Source: Methylotuvimicrobium buryatense 5G | GTDB taxonomy: Bacteria > Pseudomonadota > Gammaproteobacteria > Methylococcales > Methylomonadaceae | Length of the DNA stretch: 64,000 nucleotides | Reading direction: 5' to 3' | Assembly (NCBI RefSeq): GCF_000341735.1 | Contig: NZ_KB455575.1 | Coordinates: forward strand, 850,521 to 914,520 | Shown: positions 47,393 through 55,629 of the stretch, one piece after another | Position numbering within the stretch: the stretch's first letter is position 1 | Layout: every line of letters starts with the position of its first letter | The notes under the pieces: model-generated | Told to the model about the DNA's origin: nothing | Seen by the model: the letters and a program-made list of their open reading frames with translations, nothing else | Database searches by the model: none | Translations under genes and position numbers: made by a program

Positions 47393-47923
47393 ATGTCTTT
47401 TTATCTAAATGTACCATTTGTCACACAACTTGGTATTGGCGCAGAGATCGGTAAACATCACGGACGGGATGATCCAACTGGATGCTGGTATGCCAGTTTG
47501 TGCATGGTTGGTTTTTATTTTGAAGCAGGGCCTCGGTTAGGTAACCCGGAATTATTTAAACGTCCTCTAGACAAACTTAAACACGGTACAGATGTCGGAC
47601 ATTTTCCTATAGGTGGTGATGCTGAATTAAAAATGATGCAGAACGAAGGATTAGAAGAAGTCCCTGAACCGGCTGATAAAAAATGGAAAAATTGGCAACT
47701 TGCGAAAATGCTTAAAGAGTATGGACCTTTAATGATGTCTTGGTGGGCTCCGGGGGCTCATGTTTCAGTTGTTATTGGTATAGACTCTGAAGCAAATGAA
47801 GTGATTTATCACGACCCGGAAAACGCGCCAAATTCTCGGATGTCGTTAAATAATTTTAACAGCAAATTAATGTGGGGGAACCGCGCATTGATGCGAAAAA
47901 AAGGAAAACCACATCAAGGTTGA
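47393..47923 (+). CDS. Candidate T6SS effector: papain/C39-like cysteine peptidase
   Basis: This 176-residue protein has no signal peptide. The ATG at 47393 was chosen because AAAGGGG lies 8 bases upstream; a GTG at 47384 overlaps that site. It looks like a papain-fold (C39-like) peptidase: Cys31 in DDPTGCWYASLCM, His123 in APGAHVSVVIGID and Asp141 in IYHDPEN form a plausible triad in the right order. Lying just after clpV and before vgrG, it is a good candidate for a T6SS effector that cuts peptidoglycan or protein. Its base composition is more AT-rich than the core genes. No cognate immunity gene is obvious beside it. Confidence 0.7.
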   Translation: MSFYLNVPFVTQLGIGAEIGKHHGRDDPTGCWYASLCMVGFYFEAGPRLGNPELFKRPLDKLKHGTDVGHFPIGGDAELKMMQNEGLEEVPEPADKKWKNWQLAKMLKEYGPLMMSWWAPGAHVSVVIGIDSEANEVIYHDPENAPNSRMSLNNFNSKLMWGNRALMRKKGKPHQG

Positions 47924-48064
47924 TAAATTTATCTCACTGGTTTTTGCGGACAAGAACCTATTCTAAAGTTCACCTTGATAGTCGCATTGCCGATTAAGAG
48001 AAGTTATTGATGACCGAATTCTTAGGTAGTCGATAAAATTATTATTCATAAAATTGAGGTATTT

Positions 48065-48679
48065 ATGCCAGCTGTAGATCGCTTTCTTTCTGACCCTGTT
48101 GAGTTTATGCAAAATAACATCGTTTCAACTCCTGAAGGAGGTGATGTTAATAAAACAGGAGGTAAAAAATTTTTTACTCTGGAAAAACTTAATGGTCTTG
48201 CAAGTAGTCTCGAACGTCCAGGGGCGCAGATTGCAACTTATATGGCTCGGCCTGCAGGTAATGGAGGGAATGCTGAGGGCATAATGGAAATATATTGGTG
48301 CCCTTATCAGGATGACTCTATTCAGTCTACGACAGTAAGCAATGCTGCAAATATCATGTTTACTGCGCCGATGAACGGTTGCAGCTTTGGCGTTGGTTCT
48401 CCAGCCGAGGATGGTTCACGCTATGTCGCTCACATTAATATGAAATCGCAAAATAATGCATGGAACAAACAGGACGCTATCTTGAAGGGCAGCAAACTGG
48501 GAAGTACGATCGTGAGCCCGCATATGTATATGGGCTCGGATAAAGATCCTGTTCATGTGATCACTTTTGGTGTCCGTAACTCAAAAACTAGGCAATGGAG
48601 TTTTTATTACCAGCTTACCAAAATGGGTGTTGGCGCAAACGGTATTATTAAGACATTGATTGGAGTGTTTCCAGTCTGA
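48065..48679 (+). CDS. Unknown protein, candidate T6SS effector
   Basis: This 204-residue protein has no signal peptide or membrane helix. It has one notable pair, Cys106 in APMNGCSFGVG and His123 in YVAHINMKSQ. A Cys followed 15-17 residues later by His on neighbouring strands is the active-site layout of CNF-type and related glutamine deamidases, but overall similarity cannot be judged by eye. It is AT-rich, sits between the peptidase-like gene and vgrG, and has GAGGTATTT before the ATG. Effector status is inferred from place and composition. It could also be an immunity protein for its upstream neighbour. Confidence 0.6.
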   Translation: MPAVDRFLSDPVEFMQNNIVSTPEGGDVNKTGGKKFFTLEKLNGLASSLERPGAQIATYMARPAGNGGNAEGIMEIYWCPYQDDSIQSTTVSNAANIMFTAPMNGCSFGVGSPAEDGSRYVAHINMKSQNNAWNKQDAILKGSKLGSTIVSPHMYMGSDKDPVHVITFGVRNSKTRQWSFYYQLTKMGVGANGIIKTLIGVFPV

Positions 48680-48805
48680 AATTAAGTTAAGTAAGCAATG
48701 AAACTGACAGCATATAAGCTAAAAACCTTGATATAAACGAGCCAATAAAACCAGTTTTTTCAGTCGCCTCTGTTAGACCACTTTATAACCGGAATTTTAT
48801 AAATC

Positions 48806-50749
48806 ATGGCACAAAACAATAGATCCGTTACTGCCGATACTCCTTTAGGCGATGATCAGCTGGTTTTCTATCGTATGACGGGGACAGAATCCATCGGCAG
48901 ATTGTTCGAGTTTGAGGTTGAGTTAGTGCGCGATCTGAAACTGGGCAGTGTTAAAGCCGATCAATTGTTGGGCAAAGGAATGACAGTCAAGCTGGATCTG
49001 CCCAACGGGGGCACGCGGTTTTTTAACGGTGAGATCGTGCAATTCAAGCATATAGGGCTCCGTAGTCGCTTCAGTTGTTACCGTGCAACATTAAGGCCTT
49101 GGTTATGGTATTTAACCTTAAATGCCGATTGCCGAATTTTTCAAGATAAATCGGTTATCGAAGTCATCAAAGCGGTATTAGACAACTATGCTTTTGCCGA
49201 TGTTCTTTATAAATTGGACGGCGAATACAAAACCTTGGATTATTGCGTTCAATATAGAGAAAGCGATTTCGATTTCATTAGTCGCTTGATGGAACACGAC
49301 GGCATCTTTTATTACTTCGAGCATCAAGACGGTAAACATAAATTAGTAATTACCGATTCGAATAAAGCTTTCGAAACTCAAAGCGGCTATCGGTCCATTC
49401 CTTATATGCCTCAGGGAAATATCGAGAGCCGTGAGCGCGATCATATTCACGAGTGGCTTCAAGAGAATCAAGTCACGGCAGGTAAATTCGAATTGAATGA
49501 TTTCGATTTCGAAACGCCAAGCTCCGATTTAACGATCAAAAAACATAATCCGGGGGGGTATTCTCATTCCGGACAGGAAGTCTACGATTTTCCAGGAAAA
49601 TTCTCGTCATCAACGGTAGACAGCAAGCTGGTCGATAAGCGCTTGGAAGAGCGGCAAAATGCCTATTCCATTAAGCGCGGTCAAGGCAATGCTTTGGGCC
49701 TCATTCCCGGTATGAAATTCACACTAAGCGATTTTTATTTTGACGAAGAAAACATCGAACATGTCGTTGTGTCGGCATCCTATATTATTCAAGGCGACGA
49801 TAGCGTTTCAGGTATGGGTGGAGGCGGTGAGATTTTTCAATGCAGTTTCGACGCGATCGATGCAAAGCAAGCCTTTCGATCGCTCAGATCGACACCCAAA
49901 CCTTCGGTTTCAGGGTCGCAGACCGCGATTGTCGTCGGCCCGTCGGGTGAGGAGATTTGGACCGATAAATACGGCCGCGTCAAGGTCCAGTTTCATTGGG
50001 ACAGGGAAGGGCAAGACGATGAAAATAGCTCGTGTTGGGTCAGGGTTTCTCAGCCGATGGCCGGTAAGAAATGGGGTTGGGTTTCTTTGCCGCGGATCGG
50101 TCAAGAAGTCGTCGTCAGTTTTTTAGAGGGCGATCCGGACCGTCCGTTGATAACCGGGAGAGTTTACAACGACGATCAAATGCCGCCTTATGATTTACCT
50201 TCTAACAAAACCCAAAGCGGTATCAAGACCCGCAGTTCAAAAGAAGGTACGGCCGATAACTTCAACGAATTACGTTTCGAGGACAAAAAAGGCGAGGAAG
50301 AGGTTTACATCCACGCCGAAAAAGACCTTAATTGTGTAATCGAAAATAACGAGACTCGCAAGATCGGTTTAGATAAAAAAGACAAGGGCGATCAAACGAT
50401 CGAGATCCAAAACGATAGAACCGTTACTTTGCACGACGGCAACGATAAGTTGAAAATTGAAACAGGCAATCGTAACATCGAGATCGATCAGGGTAATTAT
50501 GACTTGAAGGTATCGACCGGCAATCATTCGATCAAGATTGATTCCGGTAAAAGCACGATTGAAGCGATGCAATCCATTGAGCTCAAAGTGGGCGGCAGCA
50601 GTATCGAAATCACCCAAGCAGGGATCACGATCAAAGGAACTATGATAAAAGTGGAGGGCAGTGCGATGTCTGAAATAAAGAGCCCAATGACCACGGTCAA
50701 AGGAGACGGCATGTTGATTCTGCAGGGCGGCTTGACAAAAATTAACTAG
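48806..50749 (+). CDS. vgrG: T6SS spike protein VgrG (first copy)
   Basis: This is a 647-residue trimeric spike at the tip of the Hcp tube. It has gp27-like (about 1-380) and gp5-like OB parts (GPSGEEIWTDKYGRVKVQFH, then SFLEGDPDRPLITGRVYN), followed by a short beta-helix needle of irregular repeats (about 520-647, with IEIQNDRTVTLHDGNDKLKI). There is no C-terminal enzyme domain, so cargo must bind separately through adaptors or PAAR. Its first 500 residues are nearly the same as those of the second vgrG at 52778; the needles differ. Confidence 0.97.
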   Translation: MAQNNRSVTADTPLGDDQLVFYRMTGTESIGRLFEFEVELVRDLKLGSVKADQLLGKGMTVKLDLPNGGTRFFNGEIVQFKHIGLRSRFSCYRATLRPWLWYLTLNADCRIFQDKSVIEVIKAVLDNYAFADVLYKLDGEYKTLDYCVQYRESDFDFISRLMEHDGIFYYFEHQDGKHKLVITDSNKAFETQSGYRSIPYMPQGNIESRERDHIHEWLQENQVTAGKFELNDFDFETPSSDLTIKKHNPGGYSHSGQEVYDFPGKFSSSTVDSKLVDKRLEERQNAYSIKRGQGNALGLIPGMKFTLSDFYFDEENIEHVVVSASYIIQGDDSVSGMGGGGEIFQCSFDAIDAKQAFRSLRSTPKPSVSGSQTAIVVGPSGEEIWTDKYGRVKVQFHWDREGQDDENSSCWVRVSQPMAGKKWGWVSLPRIGQEVVVSFLEGDPDRPLITGRVYNDDQMPPYDLPSNKTQSGIKTRSSKEGTADNFNELRFEDKKGEEEVYIHAEKDLNCVIENNETRKIGLDKKDKGDQTIEIQNDRTVTLHDGNDKLKIETGNRNIEIDQGNYDLKVSTGNHSIKIDSGKSTIEAMQSIELKVGGSSIEITQAGITIKGTMIKVEGSAMSEIKSPMTTVKGDGMLILQGGLTKIN

Positions 50750-50759
50750 CGTATGGGCA

Positions 50760-51347
50760 ATGACTGAAATAAATTTAATAAAAATAAAACAAGAAAAGGC
50801 TTCCGAAATCTCTGGGTTGTTCGAGTTAAGCGAATTAGGTCAATCGTTATTAACTCAAGACGTCACGCCTGCTGAATTTATTGAAAAATTAATACAAGAA
50901 GAATGTTTCACTGATTGTATTAATTTTATCGCTTATGGCTTACCCAAAAGAGAAGCGACATGGTGGGCTTGCTTGTGTGCTCGTAGTTGTCAAAGTACTC
51001 AAATGAATCCAAAGGATGCGAAGGCGGTGGAGTCGGCCGAAGCTTGGGTGTATAAGCCTATTCAAGAAAATGCTAAAGCCGCTTTTATTGCTGCGGAAGC
51101 GACAGATTTTAAAACGGCTGCCGGTTGGGCGGCAACAGCGGCATTTTGGAGCGGTGATAATCTTTCACCTTTGGATGACAATATTGTTCTTCCGGCTCCT
51201 GATCTTACCGCAAAAGCGGTTGCAGGCGCCATTATGCTGGCTGCTTCCCAAGATGGTGCCGCTCAGGTCAAAAACAGAAAGCAGACATTTATTCAGCAAG
51301 GCATTGATATTGCGAAGGGTGGCGACGGTCGTAAGGTTGTACAGTAA
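50760..51347 (+). CDS. DUF6931-like T6SS accessory protein
   Basis: This is a 195-residue cytoplasmic-type protein, mostly helical. The segment YGLPKREATWWACLCARSC resembles the conserved motif of proteins now grouped as DUF6931, often found between vgrG and PAAR genes. Its ATG lies 11 bases after the vgrG stop, so the two are co-transcribed. A role as adaptor or loading factor between VgrG and PAAR cargo is inferred from position only. Confidence 0.75.
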   Translation: MTEINLIKIKQEKASEISGLFELSELGQSLLTQDVTPAEFIEKLIQEECFTDCINFIAYGLPKREATWWACLCARSCQSTQMNPKDAKAVESAEAWVYKPIQENAKAAFIAAEATDFKTAAGWAATAAFWSGDNLSPLDDNIVLPAPDLTAKAVAGAIMLAASQDGAAQVKNRKQTFIQQGIDIAKGGDGRKVVQ

Positions 51348-51497
51348 TCAAATAAACTAACGGCTAGCCAAACCGTTTTATAACTTTCCCAATTCGAATT
51401 TCGGAATCGTGCTCCCTCTCTCAATCTCAAGATGTCCGATGAGATGGACTTTTAACCCTTCACGTTGTGAAAACCGAAATTTGATGATCGAACACAA

Positions 51498-51673
51498 TTA
51501 AGGATTTGGTTGTAAATAACTTGGAGGGCTCGGTAACTCGATTGGCGGGTGTCGGCGGCAGGGAAAGCCGCCGTCAAGCCTACAAGGACGTATTCACGGC
51601 GTCCTGTCAAGCGAGTTACCGAACCCTCAACATAGCACATAGTCCCCGGACGTTATTTATCACGAAATCCTAA
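51498..51673. repeat. Full-length family B element with terminal inverted repeats
   Basis: This 176-bp copy shows the whole structure. It has outer inverted repeats (TTAAGGATTTGGTTGTAAAT AAC on the left against TTAGGATTTCGTGATAAATA AC read inward from the right), then inner arms gagggctcggtaactcgatt and cgagttaccgaaccctc, and the core ggcggcagggaaagccgccg. The right end runs straight into AAAGGAG, the ribosome-binding site of the PAAR gene. The rest of 51348-51497 shows no gene. Confidence 0.9.
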
Positions 51674-51683
51674 AGGAGCGAGT

Positions 51684-51977
51684 ATGTTTCCAGCAGCTAG
51701 AGTGACAGACATGCATGTTTGTCCTATGGTTACAGGGGTAGTGCCCCATATAGGTGGGCCTATTTTACCGCCTGGAACCCCAACCGTATTGATAGGCAAT
51801 TTACCGGCCGCAAAAGTCGGGGATATGGCGACTTGTGTGGGACCTCCGGATACCATTGTCAAAGGATCATCCACGGTATTGATTTGCAACATGCCTGCAG
51901 CGCGCTTATTGGATAATACTGCGCACGGCGGAGTCATTGTCGGTCCTGGTTGTCCGACCGTTTTAATAGGCGGTTAA
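51684..51977 (+). CDS. PAAR-domain spike tip protein
   Basis: This 97-residue protein is a single PAAR domain that forms the sharp zinc-bound tip on VgrG. Typical parts are PAARVTDMHVCPMVTG, KVGDMATCVGPPD and GGVIVGPGCPTVLIGG; His and Cys residues fit the metal site. It carries no extra toxin domain. The AAAGGAG ribosome-binding site abuts the end of the upstream mobile repeat. Confidence 0.95.
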   Translation: MFPAARVTDMHVCPMVTGVVPHIGGPILPPGTPTVLIGNLPAAKVGDMATCVGPPDTIVKGSSTVLICNMPAARLLDNTAHGGVIVGPGCPTVLIGG

Positions 51978-52079
51978 AGCTTTCTTTTTATGCCCTAGCG
52001 CTAAAAAGGCAAAGCCAATAGTTGGCAAACGATTTTGGATTACGAGTTGGTCAATATCGAGCTTTTTGATACAGCACTA

Positions 52080-52345
52080 AAGTTACTGTGAAAGTTCGTA
52101 GATATAGACCCTTTATCTAATTTTTCGATATACGGCGCTCGACAGAGCGAATGCCGGTTCCGGAGAGGGTGCGGTTGCTCGACCGACAGGCGTCGGCGGC
52201 AGGGAAAGCCGCCGTCGAGCCTACAGGGATGTATTCACGGCGTCCTGTCGGGCGAGTGACCGTACCCTCCCCACCAGAGAACTTTCATTTGCCGGGGCGA
52301 TGGCCAGGCCTTCATGAACGTTACTGTGAAAGTTCGCAAATCTAA
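52080..52345. repeat. Family B element with long flanking direct repeats
   Basis: The palindrome (GAGGGTGCGGTTGCTCGACC from 52164, complement ending at 52269) lies between two copies of gttactgtgaaagttcg followed by atctaatttttcgatat (about 52081-52132 and 52320-52356). A related block in inverted orientation occurs at 61088-61300, with the same gccaggccttcatgaacgtt flank, so the repeat unit is larger than the palindrome. This and the next element fill the PAAR-vgrG gap (51978-52777), which has no gene. Confidence 0.8.
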
Positions 52346-52363
52346 TTTTTCGATATGCAAAAC

Positions 52364-52674
52364 CAAGCGCGCCAAGATTTTTCGCGAAAGCTGAAATGGG
52401 GTCCGTCCGATTTCAGCAGCGAAAAATGACTTGGCGATTATTGCCTTCGGCGGCCCCGATTCGCCCTGCGTCCGTGCCACTACGCCACATCATCGTATAC
52501 TCGATGCGGCTCCGTAGCACTCCCACAAATGGCTTTACGCCGTGTCGCGATGCCTTGTATTTTGCCTCCGCCTGCGCTATTCGCGCAGACTCCGGCAAAA
52601 CACCCGGCGCTACGGCTATCGGGGACTAAAAATCTTCACTTCGCTAACGCTCCGTTTCCAAGATTTTCAGCGAA
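52364..52674. repeat. 311-bp element C, copy 2 (inverted)
   Basis: This is the reverse complement of 11883-12193, the same 311-bp length with near identity. It is followed by a family B fragment (tgccggttccgaagaggttg, 52688-52735). The close match over a 40-kb distance suggests recent movement or gene conversion. Recombination between the two inverted copies would invert the whole segment containing pomAB, coaX and most of the T6SS. Confidence 0.85.
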
Positions 52675-52777
52675 TGCTGTAAAAATGCCGGTTCCGAAGA
52701 GGTTGCGGTTACTCGATTGACAGATGTCGGAGTTATTTCATGCGCGTTCCTAAACAAATTTCCAGGTAAGCTGTTTT

Positions 52778-54910
52778 ATGGCCCAAAACAATCGATCCGT
52801 GACAGCCGAGACTCCGCTCGGAGACGATCAGCTCATCTTCTACCGGTTGACAGGTAAGGAAGAAATCGGCCGATTGTTCGAATTCGACGTCGAGCTGATT
52901 CGCGATCAAAAACTGGGAGGCGTCAAGGCCGATCGATTGCTCGGCAAGGGCATGACCGTCAATCTCGATCTGCCGAACGGAACGACGCGTCATATCAACG
53001 GCGAGATCGTGCAATTCAAACATACCGGCCTGCGCGGACGCTATATTACCTATCTAGCTACGTTGAGGCCTTGGCTATGGTATTTGACGTTGAATGCCGA
53101 TTGCCGAATATTCCAGGATAAATCGGTCATCGATGTCATCAAGGAAGTCTTCAGCCGCTACTCCTTCGCCGACGTTCAATACAAACTGGATGGCGATTAT
53201 CAGCCTTTGGATTATTGCGTGCAATATCGCGAAAGCGACTTCGATTTCATCAGCCGCCTGATGGAGCACGAAGGCATCTTTTATTTCTTCGAGCATGACA
53301 ATGGCAAACATACTTTGGTCATCGCCGATTCGAACAAAGCATTTCAGATTCGGAGCGGTTATCAGACCATTCCTTATTTTCCGCTCGGCAACACAGACAG
53401 CCGCCAACGCGATCATATTTTCGAATGGCTCCAGGAAAATCAGGTAACGACAGGAAAATACGAACTCAACGATTTCGATTTCGAATCGCCCAGCTCCGAT
53501 TTGACGATCAAGAAGCACAATCCCGGCGGCTATTCGCATAGCGATCAAGAGATCTATGACTTTCCGGGAAAATTTACCGTATCATCGGTCGATACCAAGC
53601 TGGTCGATAAGCGACTGGAAGAGCGGCAAAATGCTTATTCGTTGAAACGCGGCCAAGGTAATGCTTCGGCGTTGATTCCCGGTATGAAGTTTTCGCTCGC
53701 GGATTTCTATTTCTCGGAAGAAAACAAGGAGCACATCGTCGTGTCGGCTTCTTATGCGATTCAAGGCGACGATCTTGAATCGAGCATGAGTGGAGCGGGT
53801 GAGATATTCCAGTGTACTTTTGCCGCGATCGATGCCGCTCAGGCTTTTCGTCCGGAAAGACTCACTCGGAAGCCGATCGTTTCCGGCTCTCAGACTGCGA
53901 TTGTCGTGGGTCCGTCAGGCGAAGAGATTTGGACCGATAAATACGGCCGCGTCAAGGTGCAGTTTCATTGGGATAGGGAAGGGCAAGACGATGAAAACAG
54001 TTCGTGTTGGGTCAGGGTTTCTCATCCGATGGCCGGTAAGAAATGGGGTTGGATATCGTTGCCGCGCATCGGCCAAGAAGTGGTCGTCAGTTTCCTGGAA
54101 GGCGATCCGGATCGGCCTCTGATCACCGGACGAGTCTATAACGACGAGCAAATGCCGCCTTATGAGTTGCCAACCAATAAAACGCAAAGCGGTATCAAGA
54201 CCCGCAGTAGTAAGGCAGGTACTGCTGATAATTTTAATGAAATCCGTTTCGAGGACAAGAAAGGCTCCGAACAGCTTTTCATCCATGCTGAAAAAAATCA
54301 AGACATCGAAGTCGAAAACAACGAGACGCACTGGGTAGGCAACGACCGCAGTAAAAACATCGATCATGATGAAACAACCGTCGTCGGGCACGACCGAACC
54401 GAGACGGTCGGCAATAATGAGACGATCACAATCGGCGTCAATCGCACCGAAACGGTCGGTTCTAACGAGTCGATCACGGTCGGCTCGAACAGAACGCGCA
54501 ATGTCGGCCAAAACGAAGTCGTCAATGTCGGCTTGACCCGTACCCACAATGTCGGCGTCAACGAAATGATCAACGTCGGTGCGGCACAAGAAATTACGGT
54601 AGGCGCCGCGCAAACCATTACGGTCGGTCTGACTCAGGCCGTGACGGTAGGTAAGGATCTGAATGAAACGGTAGGCAACAATCGCAGTGCCAGCGTCGGC
54701 AAGGACAATTCTCTCAGCATCGGAAAGAATCTGACGATCGATGCCGGCGACCAAGTCGTGATCAAGACGGGCAAGGCCAGCATCACGATGAAAAAAGACG
54801 GCACGATCACGATTCAGGGCAAGAACATTACGATAAAAGGCAGCGGCGAAATCAATGCGAAGGCCGACAAAAATGTAGTAATCAAAGGTAAAAAAATCCT
54901 GCAAAATTAA
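52778..54910 (+). CDS. vgrG: T6SS spike protein VgrG (second copy, long needle)
   Basis: This is a 710-residue spike protein, nearly identical to the first VgrG over about 500 residues. The C-terminus is a long run of 8-residue repeats of the type ETVGxNxT/S (about residues 515-645, such as ETVGNNETITIGVNRTETVG), expected to form a long triangular beta-helix needle. An irregular end follows (GKASITMKKDGTITIQGKNI). No enzyme domain is attached. The following DUF6484, DUF2169 and DUF4150-PAAR genes are likely its cargo-loading set. Confidence 0.97.
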   Translation: MAQNNRSVTAETPLGDDQLIFYRLTGKEEIGRLFEFDVELIRDQKLGGVKADRLLGKGMTVNLDLPNGTTRHINGEIVQFKHTGLRGRYITYLATLRPWLWYLTLNADCRIFQDKSVIDVIKEVFSRYSFADVQYKLDGDYQPLDYCVQYRESDFDFISRLMEHEGIFYFFEHDNGKHTLVIADSNKAFQIRSGYQTIPYFPLGNTDSRQRDHIFEWLQENQVTTGKYELNDFDFESPSSDLTIKKHNPGGYSHSDQEIYDFPGKFTVSSVDTKLVDKRLEERQNAYSLKRGQGNASALIPGMKFSLADFYFSEENKEHIVVSASYAIQGDDLESSMSGAGEIFQCTFAAIDAAQAFRPERLTRKPIVSGSQTAIVVGPSGEEIWTDKYGRVKVQFHWDREGQDDENSSCWVRVSHPMAGKKWGWISLPRIGQEVVVSFLEGDPDRPLITGRVYNDEQMPPYELPTNKTQSGIKTRSSKAGTADNFNEIRFEDKKGSEQLFIHAEKNQDIEVENNETHWVGNDRSKNIDHDETTVVGHDRTETVGNNETITIGVNRTETVGSNESITVGSNRTRNVGQNEVVNVGLTRTHNVGVNEMINVGAAQEITVGAAQTITVGLTQAVTVGKDLNETVGNNRSASVGKDNSLSIGKNLTIDAGDQVVIKTGKASITMKKDGTITIQGKNITIKGSGEINAKADKNVVIKGKKILQN

Positions 54911-54912
54911 TA

Positions 54913-55123
54913 TATACTTCGCGCGGCCACATTTGCTGGTAAGCTGACGCGCTCTTTTTTCCGATAGCGGCCTTACCTACATGGATGTAGGTAAGGGGCG
55001 TGAGCAGGAGCGGAAGCTTTGCGAAAACAGTTACATAGCTTGCTATGCGCCTGTTTTCGCGCCTTGCTCTCGAACAAAATAGCAATTGCCATAAAAGCCT
55101 CAAACATGACCGCGCGAAGTATA
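54913..55123. repeat. 211-bp inverted-repeat element E
   Basis: The ends are inverted copies: TATACTTCGCGCGGCCACAT TTG at the left and its near complement caaacatgaccgcgcgaagtata at the right. Inside are a hairpin cttacctacatggatgtaggtaag and an imperfect palindrome gcgaaaacag...ctgttttcgc. The size and long terminal inverted repeats, with no gene, fit a miniature transposable element. It occupies nearly all of the gap between vgrG and the DUF6484 gene. Confidence 0.82.
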
Positions 55124-55142
55124 ATTTTTCGGAGACGCAAGC

Positions 55143-55628
55143 ATGACCGATGTTTTGACCAAACCAACGAATCAGCTTTACACAGAAAATGCCATCACAG
55201 AAAAGATCGACGGCGTGGTTGTCGGTTTATTGATTGGATTCGACGGTCAAGGCGCGCCTCTGGTCGGTTTCACTGGTAATCCTCAGGCTGAGGCAGCGCC
55301 GGCCCGTTCGACCGCGAACCTGACGCGCGAGGATATCGGCTGCGAGGTGGCATTATTGTTCGAAAATGGCGACCCGGCGAGGCCGCTGATCATCGGACGC
55401 ATGCAACAGCCGGTTATTTCAACCGAAAAGCCGAATGAACAAGCTTTCAATGCAGAAATAGACGGCGAACGGGTAGTCCTGCAAGCCAATCAGGAAATCG
55501 TGTTGCGCTGCGGCAAGGCCAGCATCACGTTGACCCGCGCCGGTAAAATCATCATCCGAGGCGCTTATATTCTCAATCGCTCGTCCGGCGTCAATCGCAT
55601 CAAGGGCGGCTCGGTGCAAATCAACTGA
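55143..55628 (+). CDS. DUF6484 domain protein
   Basis: This is a 161-residue protein with an N-terminal segment IDGVVVGLLIGFDGQGAPLV and a middle DIGCEVALLFENGDPARPLI typical of DUF6484. That region resembles the OB part of VgrG (note GDPARPLIIGRM). The C-terminus QANQEIVLRCGKASITLTRA resembles the needle end of the second VgrG (GKASITM). It is always seen beside vgrG and DUF2169 genes and is probably a spike adaptor. The next gene starts one base after its stop codon. Confidence 0.85.
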   Translation: MTDVLTKPTNQLYTENAITEKIDGVVVGLLIGFDGQGAPLVGFTGNPQAEAAPARSTANLTREDIGCEVALLFENGDPARPLIIGRMQQPVISTEKPNEQAFNAEIDGERVVLQANQEIVLRCGKASITLTRAGKIIIRGAYILNRSSGVNRIKGGSVQIN

Positions 55629-55629
55629 T

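Noticed and set aside
54364..54618. Possible tandem DNA repeat or CRISPR-like array within the second vgrG
   Set aside because: The periodic DNA encodes the 8-residue needle repeats of VgrG in frame; spacers are not present.
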